From NCBI GenBank assembly GCA_027306915.1, contig DAHUYW010000025.1, forward strand, positions 1-55,550: DNA of 55,550 nucleotides, read 5' to 3'. This DNA comes from Spirochaetales bacterium. Its GTDB lineage: Bacteria; Spirochaetota; Spirochaetia; DAHUYW01. Below are positions 44,701 to 52,057 of the stretch, in pieces (position 1 is the stretch's first letter; each line of letters opens with the position of its first letter). The notes beneath the pieces were generated by a model. It had not been told where the DNA came from and did no database searches. It was given only the letters and a program-made list of their open reading frames with translations. The translations under genes were made by a program, and so were the position numbers.

Positions 44701-45378
44701 CTGCGCGGCGGGATTCTGCGGAACGGAGACGCGAGCGCGGTCGAGCGAACGGTGGGAGCGGAGATTGCGCCGACGGTGTTGGAGCTGAATCTGGCTGCTC
44801 GATTCGTGCTTCGCCGACTTACGACGGCGGATATGAAGTGGCGCGACATCGGAGTCGGGTCGAGCGGGTTTTTTCGCGAGCGAGACTACGAAGGGCTAAC
44901 CGCAGGCGCTCTTCGGTTCGATGCGCTCCACTTTGCCAACGCCGGGCTGGATTGGAGCCTTGGCTTTCCGCCGGAATCATTCGAACGCATCGTCGCCAGC
45001 CTCTTCGTCTCCTATCTCTTTAATCCGCAGGAGATCTTCCCGGAGTTCTACCGACTCCTTGCCCCGGGCGGAACCCTTCTGGTGTCGAGCATGAAGCCCG
45101 ACAGTGACATTTCGGTGATCTTTACCGATTTCGTCGCCGAGGCCAAGACCACATTGGGAAATCGGAGCACGGCCGAGGCACAATTGAGCGGCGCGCGGGC
45201 AATGTTGAACGAAGCGGCCTCCCTGTTCGAGCTTGCCGAGGAGGGTTTCTTTCGCTTGTTCACGGGGGAGCAACTTGCCGGCCTCCTCCGCGCTGCCGGC
45301 TTTGGCGATATCACCGTGGAGCCTGCGCTCGGCAACCCGCCCCAGGCCTTCATTGCGGTTGGAAAGAAGCAGAGATAG
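41782..45378 (+). CDS. Triple-PilZ / LuxD-like acyl hydrolase / SAM methyltransferase fusion
   Basis: A 1198-aa protein of unusual build. PilZ 1 has R5xxxR9 and D31LSSTG36. PilZ 2 (about 130-235) has N155ISTEG160. A YcgR-like region (255-345) leads into PilZ 3 with R347xxxR351 and D386ISRRG391. Residues about 490-780 are an alpha/beta hydrolase. Its elbow TFSMS (Ser621), D724 in GTFDKWVD and H753 in SGHNLH resemble the triad of LuxD acyl-ACP thioesterases, which also use S-x-S instead of GxSxG. Residues 830-1195 form a methyltransferase (ADMGCGTG at 857-864, LLAPGGTLLVSS) with a 130-residue insert. I infer c-di-GMP-controlled acyl transfer or methylation; the substrate is unknown. Confidence 0.85.
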   Translation: MSDRRRHVRVEHTTQVEIAGGSGVIPGRSIDLSSTGMSIVVRIPESFSDIQSITFRLPRSGELLNIPCRVIRSSQSGELEAPPDQREDDRVLALAFDREAEAQMLLIESYIRDRKAGSGGPGASGPEARQIPRTACAIEGAVAVDSDLQLLSIDNISTEGCLFSFSSRRALAPASRLRVRFCLPRDPREVVVEGEVVYVVEDGVNGRHTAGFKFDGLREAHRARIQSYIVAAASRSSIQALHRRLGDGGRAFRMVDRSEIALLLQRVVAARAPIQAILGDSYDIIELYAVFLGQDSESRLEVAAETPLSPGAASCSFSLGPGTYYFQSLVSEDGGAFYLDVPQWVYRSEKRSYGRKDVDSGLVLKLGGGDGRSGSPEVELRGRILDISRRGFLAEVTVPEGPQGSRAVTRLEARLRLGTSVRYQVDDRLALGSIGEIRHLRTVIRGHRLKVVRLGIEAGIARRDYLFSSYGAAEWEARKKESGIHGTQTALVPGRIDSKVVRIENSAGQEIVAIACATRWHVPATVVILPPAFGKKKETLAPLAAVLVSNFRAAGREIVVVRYDGINRPGESYQAGGRRKRGYEMLDYQVSQGQSDMQAVLDYVYGNPYFTPERVTLVTFSMSALDGRKLLLEERNRDRISHWVSVMGLPSAQRTLINILGGLDILANYRMGISNGVLGMLGHLVDMDRLAEDLIESKYAYLTDSRFDMARIRQPVTWIYGTFDKWVDAAEVQDVMSIASPGVRELVEIPSGHNLHTSDDALLSFQIVTSSIFRQLFGDRRAPINADMAEMFELVANERERLARGDVAELDDYWRDYLIGKQGDSEGYDFYRNIKEFRSFLRREVELLGPRPGERIADMGCGTGLFLESMLEQLGSAWNDDGSLDVTAVDLVPEALEKARAKASSILTASPSLSGVRVDYVVRDLEPNRLLPVRRFLEADGVDLGYLKDRIEGLRRETIDRIQSSLTDDLARILRGGILRNGDASAVERTVGAEIAPTVLELNLAARFVLRRLTTADMKWRDIGVGSSGFFRERDYEGLTAGALRFDALHFANAGLDWSLGFPPESFERIVASLFVSYLFNPQEIFPEFYRLLAPGGTLLVSSMKPDSDISVIFTDFVAEAKTTLGNRSTAEAQLSGARAMLNEAASLFELAEEGFFRLFTGEQLAGLLRAAGFGDITVEPALGNPPQAFIAVGKKQR

Positions 45379-45397
45379 ATCGGTACGATACAGGCGT

Positions 45398-45441
45398 CGA
45401 GGGTGCAGCTCCGGGCTGCCGGTACGCTGTCTTCACCCTCG
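45398..45441 (+). terminator. Hairpin after the PilZ fusion gene
   Basis: CGAGGGTG (45398-45405) pairs with CACCCTCG (45434-45441), and an inner GCAGC/GCTGC stem lies between them. It precedes the next promoter, so it likely separates the two transcription units. Confidence 0.5.
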
Positions 45442-45465
45442 GGTCCTGCTGTCGGGGGTGGCTAT

Positions 45466-45494
45466 TTGACCTTGTAGAGATTTTGGTGTACAAT
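45466..45494 (+). promoter_or_regulatory. Promoter of the ligase-ACP-radical SAM-kinase operon
   Basis: TTGACC (45466-45471) and TACAAT (45489-45494) are 17 nt apart. The predicted transcription start near 45501 rules out frame starts upstream of it and supports ATG 45555. Confidence 0.7.
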
Positions 45495-45554
45495 GTCGAC
45501 AGTTTTCGCCCCCCGGAATCGGCCTTCATTCCGGTTGCAGTGCGGTTGGCCCAC

Positions 45555-46970
45555 ATGAGTCTCATCCATCGAGTATTTGAGTCCCTGGCGAGCTGGGGAA
45601 GTTCTCCCGCCTTCGTGGAGCGCGCACCGGGTGCCCCTGCCGTGCGCATGTCGTCGGCGGAGTTCGTTGCGCTCTGCGACAGGGATACCGCCCTTTTTCG
45701 CGCCGCGGGGATCACCGAGCGCTCGATTGTTGCGCTCTTCGTCGGGAACTCGATCGATTTCGTGGCGATCTTCCTCAGCCTGCTTCGCATGGGGGCGGTC
45801 GCCTCGGCAATCAAGCTCGAGTATCGCAAGATCGAGCTTGATGCGATCTTCGAGAATCTCGATCCGCCCTTCGTGATTTGCGACTCCGATCACCTTCCTG
45901 TTGTCGCCCCTTATCTTGGCGGCCGTACCGTTCTGGTGCGCACCGGTTCGGGCGAGCTGCGCCTAGCGGCCACGCGTGGGCCGGAGGCGGACCGCCCGGC
46001 GTCTCACAGGCACGACGCCCCGATACCGGATGACGTGGCCTCGATCAACTACACCTACCGTGGGTACGGCTATCCGCTCGGTGCCATGGTCCGCTATTCG
46101 GGCTACGAGACCGGGGCGGAGGTACTGCAGGAACGGCTCGGCTCTGAGCCGTGCGAGGTGTCACTTGTCGTACTCCCCATGCCTCATATTTTCACCCTGG
46201 TTTCTTCGGTCTTCGTCCCGCTTCTGTTCGGGCTGACGTCGGTCATCGTGCGCACAATGCATCCGCGTCACCTCCTGCAGTACATCGCCGAAGAGCGGAT
46301 CAGCTACGTGACCTCGGTCCCTGAGATCTACGAGCTTCTTGCCCGAATCTCGGACATCGGAGACAACCTATCGTCCTTGAAGGCTCTTGCATCCGGTGGA
46401 AGTCGCCTAACGTCGGAGGCGTTCAACACGATTTGCGATCGCCTCCGCTGCGAAATCCTTCATGGCTACGGTCTCACGGAATTCCCCCTTGTTGCTGGCA
46501 ACTGGCGTGGGGCGGCGAGGCCCGGGACAATCGGAACACCGGCGAGGGCCCTGGAGTACCGGGTGCAGGACGACGGCGAGCTGTTGATTCGCTCGTCCGA
46601 TTTGTCAGCCGGCTACTATCTCCACCCGAAAGAATCGTCGGAGGCCAATCGACTGGGCTGGTTCTCGACCGGAGATATCGTCACCATCAATGACGATCAC
46701 TTTTCATTCGTTCGAGAGAAGAAACGGACTTGCAAGGTCAACGGTAATATGGTTGATCTTGCGGAAATTGAACGGGCGCTATGCACGCAGAAGGGAGTAG
46801 CTGAGGCGCGGACTCGTGCGGACGGCCTCGGTCTCGAAGCCGTTGTAACGTTTGAGAGGCGGAGCGCTGGCTGCGCAGAGAGCCCCGCTGCGCTCACGGA
46901 TGTAAAAAAGAGTCTGGGCGGGCTCATTGCCCCCTACAAGATACCGAAAATAGTGAGGGAGGCGGTATGA
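45555..46970 (+). CDS. Adenylate-forming acyl ligase lacking its C-terminal lysine motif
   Basis: A 471-aa member of the acyl-CoA/acyl-ACP synthetase family that should activate a carboxylic acid as acyl-AMP. A5 is GYGLTE (304-309) and A7 is STGDIV (371-376). The A3 phosphate loop is degenerate: YTYRGYGYPLG (166-176) instead of YTSGTTGxPKG, without the lysine. The protein stops at KIPKIVREAV, just before the A10 motif whose lysine catalyses adenylation. That motif (SVNGKVR) is found at the start of the overlapping ACP gene, so activity may need the pair, or a frameshift has split a fusion. It is first in the operon. Confidence 0.82.
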   Translation: MSLIHRVFESLASWGSSPAFVERAPGAPAVRMSSAEFVALCDRDTALFRAAGITERSIVALFVGNSIDFVAIFLSLLRMGAVASAIKLEYRKIELDAIFENLDPPFVICDSDHLPVVAPYLGGRTVLVRTGSGELRLAATRGPEADRPASHRHDAPIPDDVASINYTYRGYGYPLGAMVRYSGYETGAEVLQERLGSEPCEVSLVVLPMPHIFTLVSSVFVPLLFGLTSVIVRTMHPRHLLQYIAEERISYVTSVPEIYELLARISDIGDNLSSLKALASGGSRLTSEAFNTICDRLRCEILHGYGLTEFPLVAGNWRGAARPGTIGTPARALEYRVQDDGELLIRSSDLSAGYYLHPKESSEANRLGWFSTGDIVTINDDHFSFVREKKRTCKVNGNMVDLAEIERALCTQKGVAEARTRADGLGLEAVVTFERRSAGCAESPAALTDVKKSLGGLIAPYKIPKIVREAV

Positions 46971-47236
46971 CTCAACCGACATCCGTCAACGGCAAGGTGC
47001 GGACGATCATGGCAATGGTGTCCCGCGTCGATCTCACCGAGCTTGAGGATGACATCCGGTTTCGCGAGGAGATGGGAGTTGACAGCCTCATGGCGATGGA
47101 GATCGTCGCGACCTGCGAGAAGAGGCTCTCGATTGTTCTCGATGAGACCGAGCTGGCGCGTCTCGAGACCATCGGCGAGTTTGTCGCCTATGTGAACGAC
47201 GTCTTCGAGCGGACTCATGGCAGCCCGCAGCCTTAG
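46967..47236 (+). CDS. Acyl carrier protein with A10-like N-terminus
   Basis: An 89-aa acyl carrier protein with phosphopantetheine serine S40 in EEMGVDSLMAMEIV, followed by the usual helices (LDETELARLETIGEFVAYV). It overlaps the ligase stop by 4 nt (ATGA) and the radical-SAM start by 20 nt. The first residues, MTQPTSVNGKVR, look like the C-terminal A10 motif of an adenylating enzyme (PxTxxGKxxR). It may therefore donate the missing catalytic lysine K10 in trans or represent the tail of a broken ligase-ACP fusion. It should carry the acyl intermediate for later enzymes. Confidence 0.85.
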   Translation: MTQPTSVNGKVRTIMAMVSRVDLTELEDDIRFREEMGVDSLMAMEIVATCEKRLSIVLDETELARLETIGEFVAYVNDVFERTHGSPQP

Positions 47237-48545
47237 GATCCTCCTGGTCTCTCCCCGCGCAGATTTTCTCTGCCGAAACGAGGAGTTTGCCGCCTACGTC
47301 GGCAGCTCGCGGGAGATGAAGACGATCCTCCACTGGTGGAGCGGAGCGGGAGCCGCGCTCCATACCATCGCAGGGCTCACACCCGCCGATCACCTTGTCA
47401 CGATAGTCGACGAGAACTACGAGCGGCTCGAGTGGGAGGGCAATTGGGATCTCGTCGGGATCACCGCCATGACCCAGCAGGCGCTGCGGGCCTACGAGAT
47501 CGCGGAGGAGTTTCGCCGGCGGGGACGCTACGTCGTGATGGGAGGCATCCACGCCTCGGTCCTTCCCGACGAGGCTGCGCAGCACGTCGACACGGTTTTC
47601 GCCGGCGAGGCCGAGATCACCTGGCCGCAGTTCCTCCGCGAATACCTCGCGGGAGCTCCTCAGCGAATCTACAGCCAGTCGGACACCGCCTGCGTCGACA
47701 TGCCTGCTATCCCGCTACCGAGGTATGACCTCGTTGCGAAGTATGCCTATCCGGTGGTCTGGGTTCAGACAACGCGCGGATGCCCCCACGACTGCGAGTT
47801 CTGCGCCGCCTCGATCGTGTATGGCCGGCAGTACAAGCACAAGACGGTGGAGCAGGTGGCTGCCGAGATCCGGGAGGTTCGGAGACACTGGAAGTTCTCG
47901 CAGATCGGCTTTGCCGACGACAACATGTTCGTCAACCGCGTCTACTCCCGCCAGCTCCTGGCCGAATTCAAGAAGCTCAACTTCGCGTGGCTTGCCCAAA
48001 GCGATATCTCGATAGCCCGGGACGAGGAGTTCTTGGCCGATCTCCATGAGGCCGGCTGCCGGATTGTTTTGATCGGCTTCGAGAGCGTAAACAAGGACAA
48101 CATGCGGGGGCTGAACAGGAACCACTGGAAGGAGCGGATGTTCGACCATTATCCCGAATACATCTACACCATCCAGAAACACGGGATAGGTATCTATGGA
48201 AGCTTCATCCTCGGCCTCGAGGAGGACACCGAGGATTCGGTGGGCGCAACCATCGACTTCATCAACGAGAACAACATCATGGGAGCTCAGATAACCATTC
48301 TCACGCCCTTCCCAGGGAGCCGGCTGCGCGCGCGATTGGAGCAAGAAGGGCGCATCATTTCAAGTGATTGGAAGTGGTACACGGGCTTGAATTCCGTAAT
48401 CCTGCACCGGAATCTCTCGCAGGAGATGCTGGAAGCGGGGCTCATGCGCATCTACAGGGACATCTACAACCCCGAGAGCTATCAGCGCCGCTCGGCCTAC
48501 TTTCGAGAGATCTGCCGCAACCTGGTCGAAGCGCAGGAAGCGTAG
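47217..48545 (+). CDS. B12-binding-type radical SAM protein
   Basis: Residues 1-145 resemble a cobalamin-binding domain (LRILLVSPRADF, DLVGITAMTQQALRAYEIAE, YVVMGGIHASVLPDEA). The radical-SAM domain follows, with C189, C193 and C196 in RGCPHDCEFC and a later GFESVNKDNM segment. Such enzymes methylate unactivated carbons or rearrange lipid and antibiotic scaffolds; HpnJ-type hopanoid enzymes and many natural-product methylases belong here. The start overlaps the ACP gene, so the substrate may be ACP-bound. The kinase gene begins 5 nt after its stop. Confidence 0.9.
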   Translation: MAARSLRILLVSPRADFLCRNEEFAAYVGSSREMKTILHWWSGAGAALHTIAGLTPADHLVTIVDENYERLEWEGNWDLVGITAMTQQALRAYEIAEEFRRRGRYVVMGGIHASVLPDEAAQHVDTVFAGEAEITWPQFLREYLAGAPQRIYSQSDTACVDMPAIPLPRYDLVAKYAYPVVWVQTTRGCPHDCEFCAASIVYGRQYKHKTVEQVAAEIREVRRHWKFSQIGFADDNMFVNRVYSRQLLAEFKKLNFAWLAQSDISIARDEEFLADLHEAGCRIVLIGFESVNKDNMRGLNRNHWKERMFDHYPEYIYTIQKHGIGIYGSFILGLEEDTEDSVGATIDFINENNIMGAQITILTPFPGSRLRARLEQEGRIISSDWKWYTGLNSVILHRNLSQEMLEAGLMRIYRDIYNPESYQRRSAYFREICRNLVEAQEA

Positions 48546-48550
48546 AGCGC

Positions 48551-51106
48551 ATGGAAAGGCTCGAGAGCGAGATCGCCCAGGCGTACGAAAGAGAAGAGGT
48601 CGCCAGGGCGGTCCACGATACCCGTCTTGCGGCAGTCGCCGCGAGCATCGCGATCAGCGCCTTCTATGCTCTTGACTACGTCATTTATCCTCAAGAACGC
48701 ATAGTTTTCCTGCTGCTTCGTGCTGCAGTTGTCGGACTCAGTGCGCTTGTCTACGCCGCCTCCTACTCCGCCGCGGGAAAAAAGCTCTCCCGCGAGCTCG
48801 GTATCGTTGAGTACCTGGTTGTCTGCGCAGCAATTGTGGTCATGGTGCACATGACGGGCGGTTACGAGAGCCTCTACTACGCCGGTATAAATGTCGTTCT
48901 TATTGGCCTCTTGTTCATACTACCCCTTGATGTAATGAGAACCTCGTTGATCTGCGGCCTCGTTTACTCAGGCTACATAATACCGATACTCGCTCGGCAG
49001 AAGATTGAAGATCTCCCCATCTTCATCAACAACAACTTCTTTCTTCTTTCCACCATGTTTCTCGTCATACTCAGCTCGCAGCTCGCCACCCGGATGCGGC
49101 TCCATGAGTTTACCGCTCGTTATCGCCTTGCGCGCGCGAATGAGGAGCTGAAGGCGCTCGACGAGCTCAAGTCCCAATTCTTCGCAAACGTCAGCCACGA
49201 GGTCCGTACACCGCTCACCTCCATCATTTCGCCCATTCAGAGCATGTATCAGGGCGACGCCGGTGAGTTTACGCCGTCCCAGATGGCGCTGATCGGCCAG
49301 ATCTACCGCAACTCGCTGCGCCTGCTCGATATGATCAACCAGATGCTCGACTTTTCCCGCTTCGAAGCGCGAAAGATGCAGTTGCGGTTGAGTCCCGTGG
49401 ATCTCGGCGAGCTGGCACAGGAAATCGCGTCGGTTTTCGAAGAGCTTACCGACCGCAAGGGCCTCAAGCTTCAGTATGCGGTCGAGGGGGAGATTCCCAC
49501 GGTCTATCTCGACCGCGACAAGATCGAGCGCATTCTCACGAACTTGGTGCGGAATGCCATAAAGTTTACCGACGATGGCTCGATAACGATCCGCACACGG
49601 GCCGCGGAGAGCGCGGTTGTCCTCGAGGTGGAGGATACCGGCATCGGGATTCCCCAGGAGCATCTCCCCCATATCTTCGAGCGCTTCCGCCAGGTCGACG
49701 GCTCTTCCACGCGCCGGTACGAGGGAACAGGAATCGGTCTTGCCATCGTGAAAGAGGCGGTCGAGCTGCTCCAAGGCAGCGTGTCGGTTTCGAGCGAAGT
49801 ACAAAAAGGAACCCGGTTCCAAATCCTCTTTCCGACGGATCTGGAGAAGCGCGCCCCCGATGCCTTCGTGGAAAGACGCAGCCAGGAGCGGCGTCAGAAG
49901 GAGAGGACCTATGCGGGTGCCGATCGGCGGGGCGTGCATCGCAGGGGCGGCGATCTCGCTCGGGTCTCCCTCGAAGACCTGGTCTTCATCGAGCACGAAC
50001 AGATGGGGGTGGATTCCGAGTCCATCCTTTCGGAGACCGGGGAATCGACCCCAGTGACCTTCGGCCCCCTCTCGGGGGAGGCCTCATCGGAAGAAGGAAA
50101 CGCCGATCGAGTTCTGTACGTGGAAGACAATGCCGACCTGCGCGGCTATGTCGGCCAGATGCTTGCGAGCATGGGCCACGTGGTCCAGACGGCTTTCGAC
50201 GGCATGGATGGCTGGGAGAAGGCTCAAGTGTGGCTTCCCGATGTGGTGGTGTCCGACGTCATGATGCCGCGGCTCGACGGGTACGATCTCATTCGGTACC
50301 TGAAGGAGGGCGAGTCGACGAAGACCATCCCGGTCATCCTCACTACGGCGAAATCCGAGCTCGATGCGAAAATCGAGGGTTTGAGATCGGGCGCGGACGA
50401 TTATTTGGCGAAGCCGATCAACATGAGAGAGCTGGATGCGCGCATTCGAAACCTCGTGAGCCGCCGACGAATGGATCGGGCGGTCTTGAGGGCGCACGAG
50501 CTTGAAGAGCGAATGGATGAGCTCTCGATGAGCTTTGCGCAGTCACTTGAGATCCGTGACTCGAATACTGCAGGTCATTCGCGGGAGGTCCTCGACCTTG
50601 GGACCATCATCGCCGAGGAGCTTGGCATTCCGATGGACCGCGTGCTTAAGGATTCTCTGCTTCTCCACGACATCGGGAAGCTCGGAATTCCGGACGGTAT
50701 CCTCCGGAAACCCTCTCCCCTTACGGCGGAGGAGTCGGCGATCATGCGGCAGCACGCAGAGATAGGCGCCGCGCTCCTTGCTCGCTTTGACAGCTTTCGG
50801 GAGGTGAGCGAGATCGTCCTTGCTCACCAGGAGCGCGCCGACGGGACCGGTTATCCCCGCGGGCTCAAGCGGGATCAGATTCCTCGTTATGCGGGCATCA
50901 TCGCGGTCGCCGACGCCTTTCATGCAATGACGAACGACCGGCCCTACCGCCGGGCGCTGACCAAGGAGGCCGCGGTCGCCGAGCTCATCGCCAACAAGGG
51001 AACCCAGTTCGATCCGGAGATCGTCGAGGCGTTTGTGCGCGGACTGGCTCGCCGCGGGATAATCGCCGAAAAGGATGCGCGCTCCGTTTCCGATACGAGC
51101 CAGTAA
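48551..51106 (+). CDS. Hybrid histidine kinase / receiver / HD-GYP protein
   Basis: An 851-aa membrane regulator. About six N-terminal helices (residues 28-178) are followed by HisKA with H216 (FFANVSHEVRTP) and an ATPase domain (NLVRNAIKF, EDTGIGIP, GTGIGLAI). A basic linker (ERRSQERRQK) leads to a receiver with D569 (VVSDVMMPRLDG), then an HD-GYP domain with HDIGK (706-710) and HQERADGTGYP (759-769). HD-GYP domains degrade c-di-GMP. Five nucleotides separate it from the radical-SAM gene, so it is co-transcribed with the biosynthetic genes and could set c-di-GMP for the PilZ fusion upstream. The sensed signal is unknown. Confidence 0.92.
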   Translation: MERLESEIAQAYEREEVARAVHDTRLAAVAASIAISAFYALDYVIYPQERIVFLLLRAAVVGLSALVYAASYSAAGKKLSRELGIVEYLVVCAAIVVMVHMTGGYESLYYAGINVVLIGLLFILPLDVMRTSLICGLVYSGYIIPILARQKIEDLPIFINNNFFLLSTMFLVILSSQLATRMRLHEFTARYRLARANEELKALDELKSQFFANVSHEVRTPLTSIISPIQSMYQGDAGEFTPSQMALIGQIYRNSLRLLDMINQMLDFSRFEARKMQLRLSPVDLGELAQEIASVFEELTDRKGLKLQYAVEGEIPTVYLDRDKIERILTNLVRNAIKFTDDGSITIRTRAAESAVVLEVEDTGIGIPQEHLPHIFERFRQVDGSSTRRYEGTGIGLAIVKEAVELLQGSVSVSSEVQKGTRFQILFPTDLEKRAPDAFVERRSQERRQKERTYAGADRRGVHRRGGDLARVSLEDLVFIEHEQMGVDSESILSETGESTPVTFGPLSGEASSEEGNADRVLYVEDNADLRGYVGQMLASMGHVVQTAFDGMDGWEKAQVWLPDVVVSDVMMPRLDGYDLIRYLKEGESTKTIPVILTTAKSELDAKIEGLRSGADDYLAKPINMRELDARIRNLVSRRRMDRAVLRAHELEERMDELSMSFAQSLEIRDSNTAGHSREVLDLGTIIAEELGIPMDRVLKDSLLLHDIGKLGIPDGILRKPSPLTAEESAIMRQHAEIGAALLARFDSFREVSEIVLAHQERADGTGYPRGLKRDQIPRYAGIIAVADAFHAMTNDRPYRRALTKEAAVAELIANKGTQFDPEIVEAFVRGLARRGIIAEKDARSVSDTSQ

Positions 51107-51201
51107 GGCCGAGTCACGCGGCCCTGGAGGCTCGGCGGGAGAGGCTTCCCGGGGGAACAGGCGGTTCAGCGGTAGATCGCATGAGGGCTCGATCGCTTCC
51201 C

Positions 51202-51230
51202 TTGTTCGATGGCGCTGCGTCGGCTACACT
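51202..51230 (+). promoter_or_regulatory. Promoter of the ERG2/sigma-1-like gene
   Basis: TTGTTC (51202-51207) and TACACT (51225-51230) are 17 nt apart, about 48 nt before the ATG, so the gene has its own transcription unit. Confidence 0.55.
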
Positions 51231-51277
51231 GAAGGGCACTGGATCAATACCTGAAACCTGGCTGGAGGGGCAAGAGG

Positions 51278-52057
51278 ATGCACTACCTGTTCGATCCCGA
51301 GACAATCGATGAGTGTGCGGTAGCGTGCTTGGGATATCCCAAGCCGGAGATGTTCGAGGTGTTCGCGAAGGCGCTGGATGAGCGTTATCCGGGTCGCACC
51401 TACAACGACCAGCCGTGGATTTACAGCATCGCCGGCGGAGCGATGATCCAGATGAAGCTCTACTTCGCTTCGGTGTACGAGTACGTGATGATCTGGGGAA
51501 CCCCCATCGGCTCCGAGGGTCACTCAGGACGCCATCACGTCGCATTCTGGGACACGGTCATCGACGGGGAGGCCTGGTACTACGCCGAAGGCCAGTTCGA
51601 GAAGCGGATCTATCGTCCCGGCGATCGCATCTTCGTGGGCAAGCGCCAGGCATGCGGGATGAATTTCACCGACGGGGTGTGGGCGGTGGAGTACGCCCGC
51701 GGGCCGCTTCCGAGAAGTGTCCCGTTCGGGCTCGCGGACGAGCTGTTGAGCGCCCGGGATTTCGTCGCCGCCAAGCAGACTCTTTCTATCTACGCGACGC
51801 TCATTGGCCGTCACTGGTCGGCATCCTACAATCGTGATTACCCGCTCCTCCTTCCGTTCAAGCGGCTCGCCGGCGCCGTTATGAAAGGAGTCGGAGCGCG
51901 AACGACGCGGCGCCTCATGCCGCCGCCGCCCAAGGAGATCAGCCGCAAGCCGTCAGGCGTCTCCGGCGGAGGCAGGGTTGGGCAGGGAGGCGCACCGAGG
52001 CGACGGGAGACGGGTTCCATGCGGCAGCGGCCTGAGGCGGTCAGGAAGATCCACTAG
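51278..52057 (+). CDS. ERG2 / sigma-1 receptor family protein
   Basis: A 259-aa homologue of fungal C-8 sterol isomerase ERG2 and the animal sigma-1 receptor. Matching segments are SVYEYVMIWGTPIGSEGHSGR, DTVIDGE, YRPGD, WAVEYARGPLP and FGLADELLSARDF. The two acidic residues essential in sigma-1 (D126 and E172) correspond to D92 and E138, with identical 46-residue spacing. The eukaryotic N-terminal membrane helix is missing. A basic, proline-rich tail (residues 200-259) looks disordered. It may isomerise a double bond in a sterol-like or other cyclic lipid. The 3' end overlaps the convergent SDR gene by 4 nt. Confidence 0.85.
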   Translation: MHYLFDPETIDECAVACLGYPKPEMFEVFAKALDERYPGRTYNDQPWIYSIAGGAMIQMKLYFASVYEYVMIWGTPIGSEGHSGRHHVAFWDTVIDGEAWYYAEGQFEKRIYRPGDRIFVGKRQACGMNFTDGVWAVEYARGPLPRSVPFGLADELLSARDFVAAKQTLSIYATLIGRHWSASYNRDYPLLLPFKRLAGAVMKGVGARTTRRLMPPPPKEISRKPSGVSGGGRVGQGGAPRRRETGSMRQRPEAVRKIH

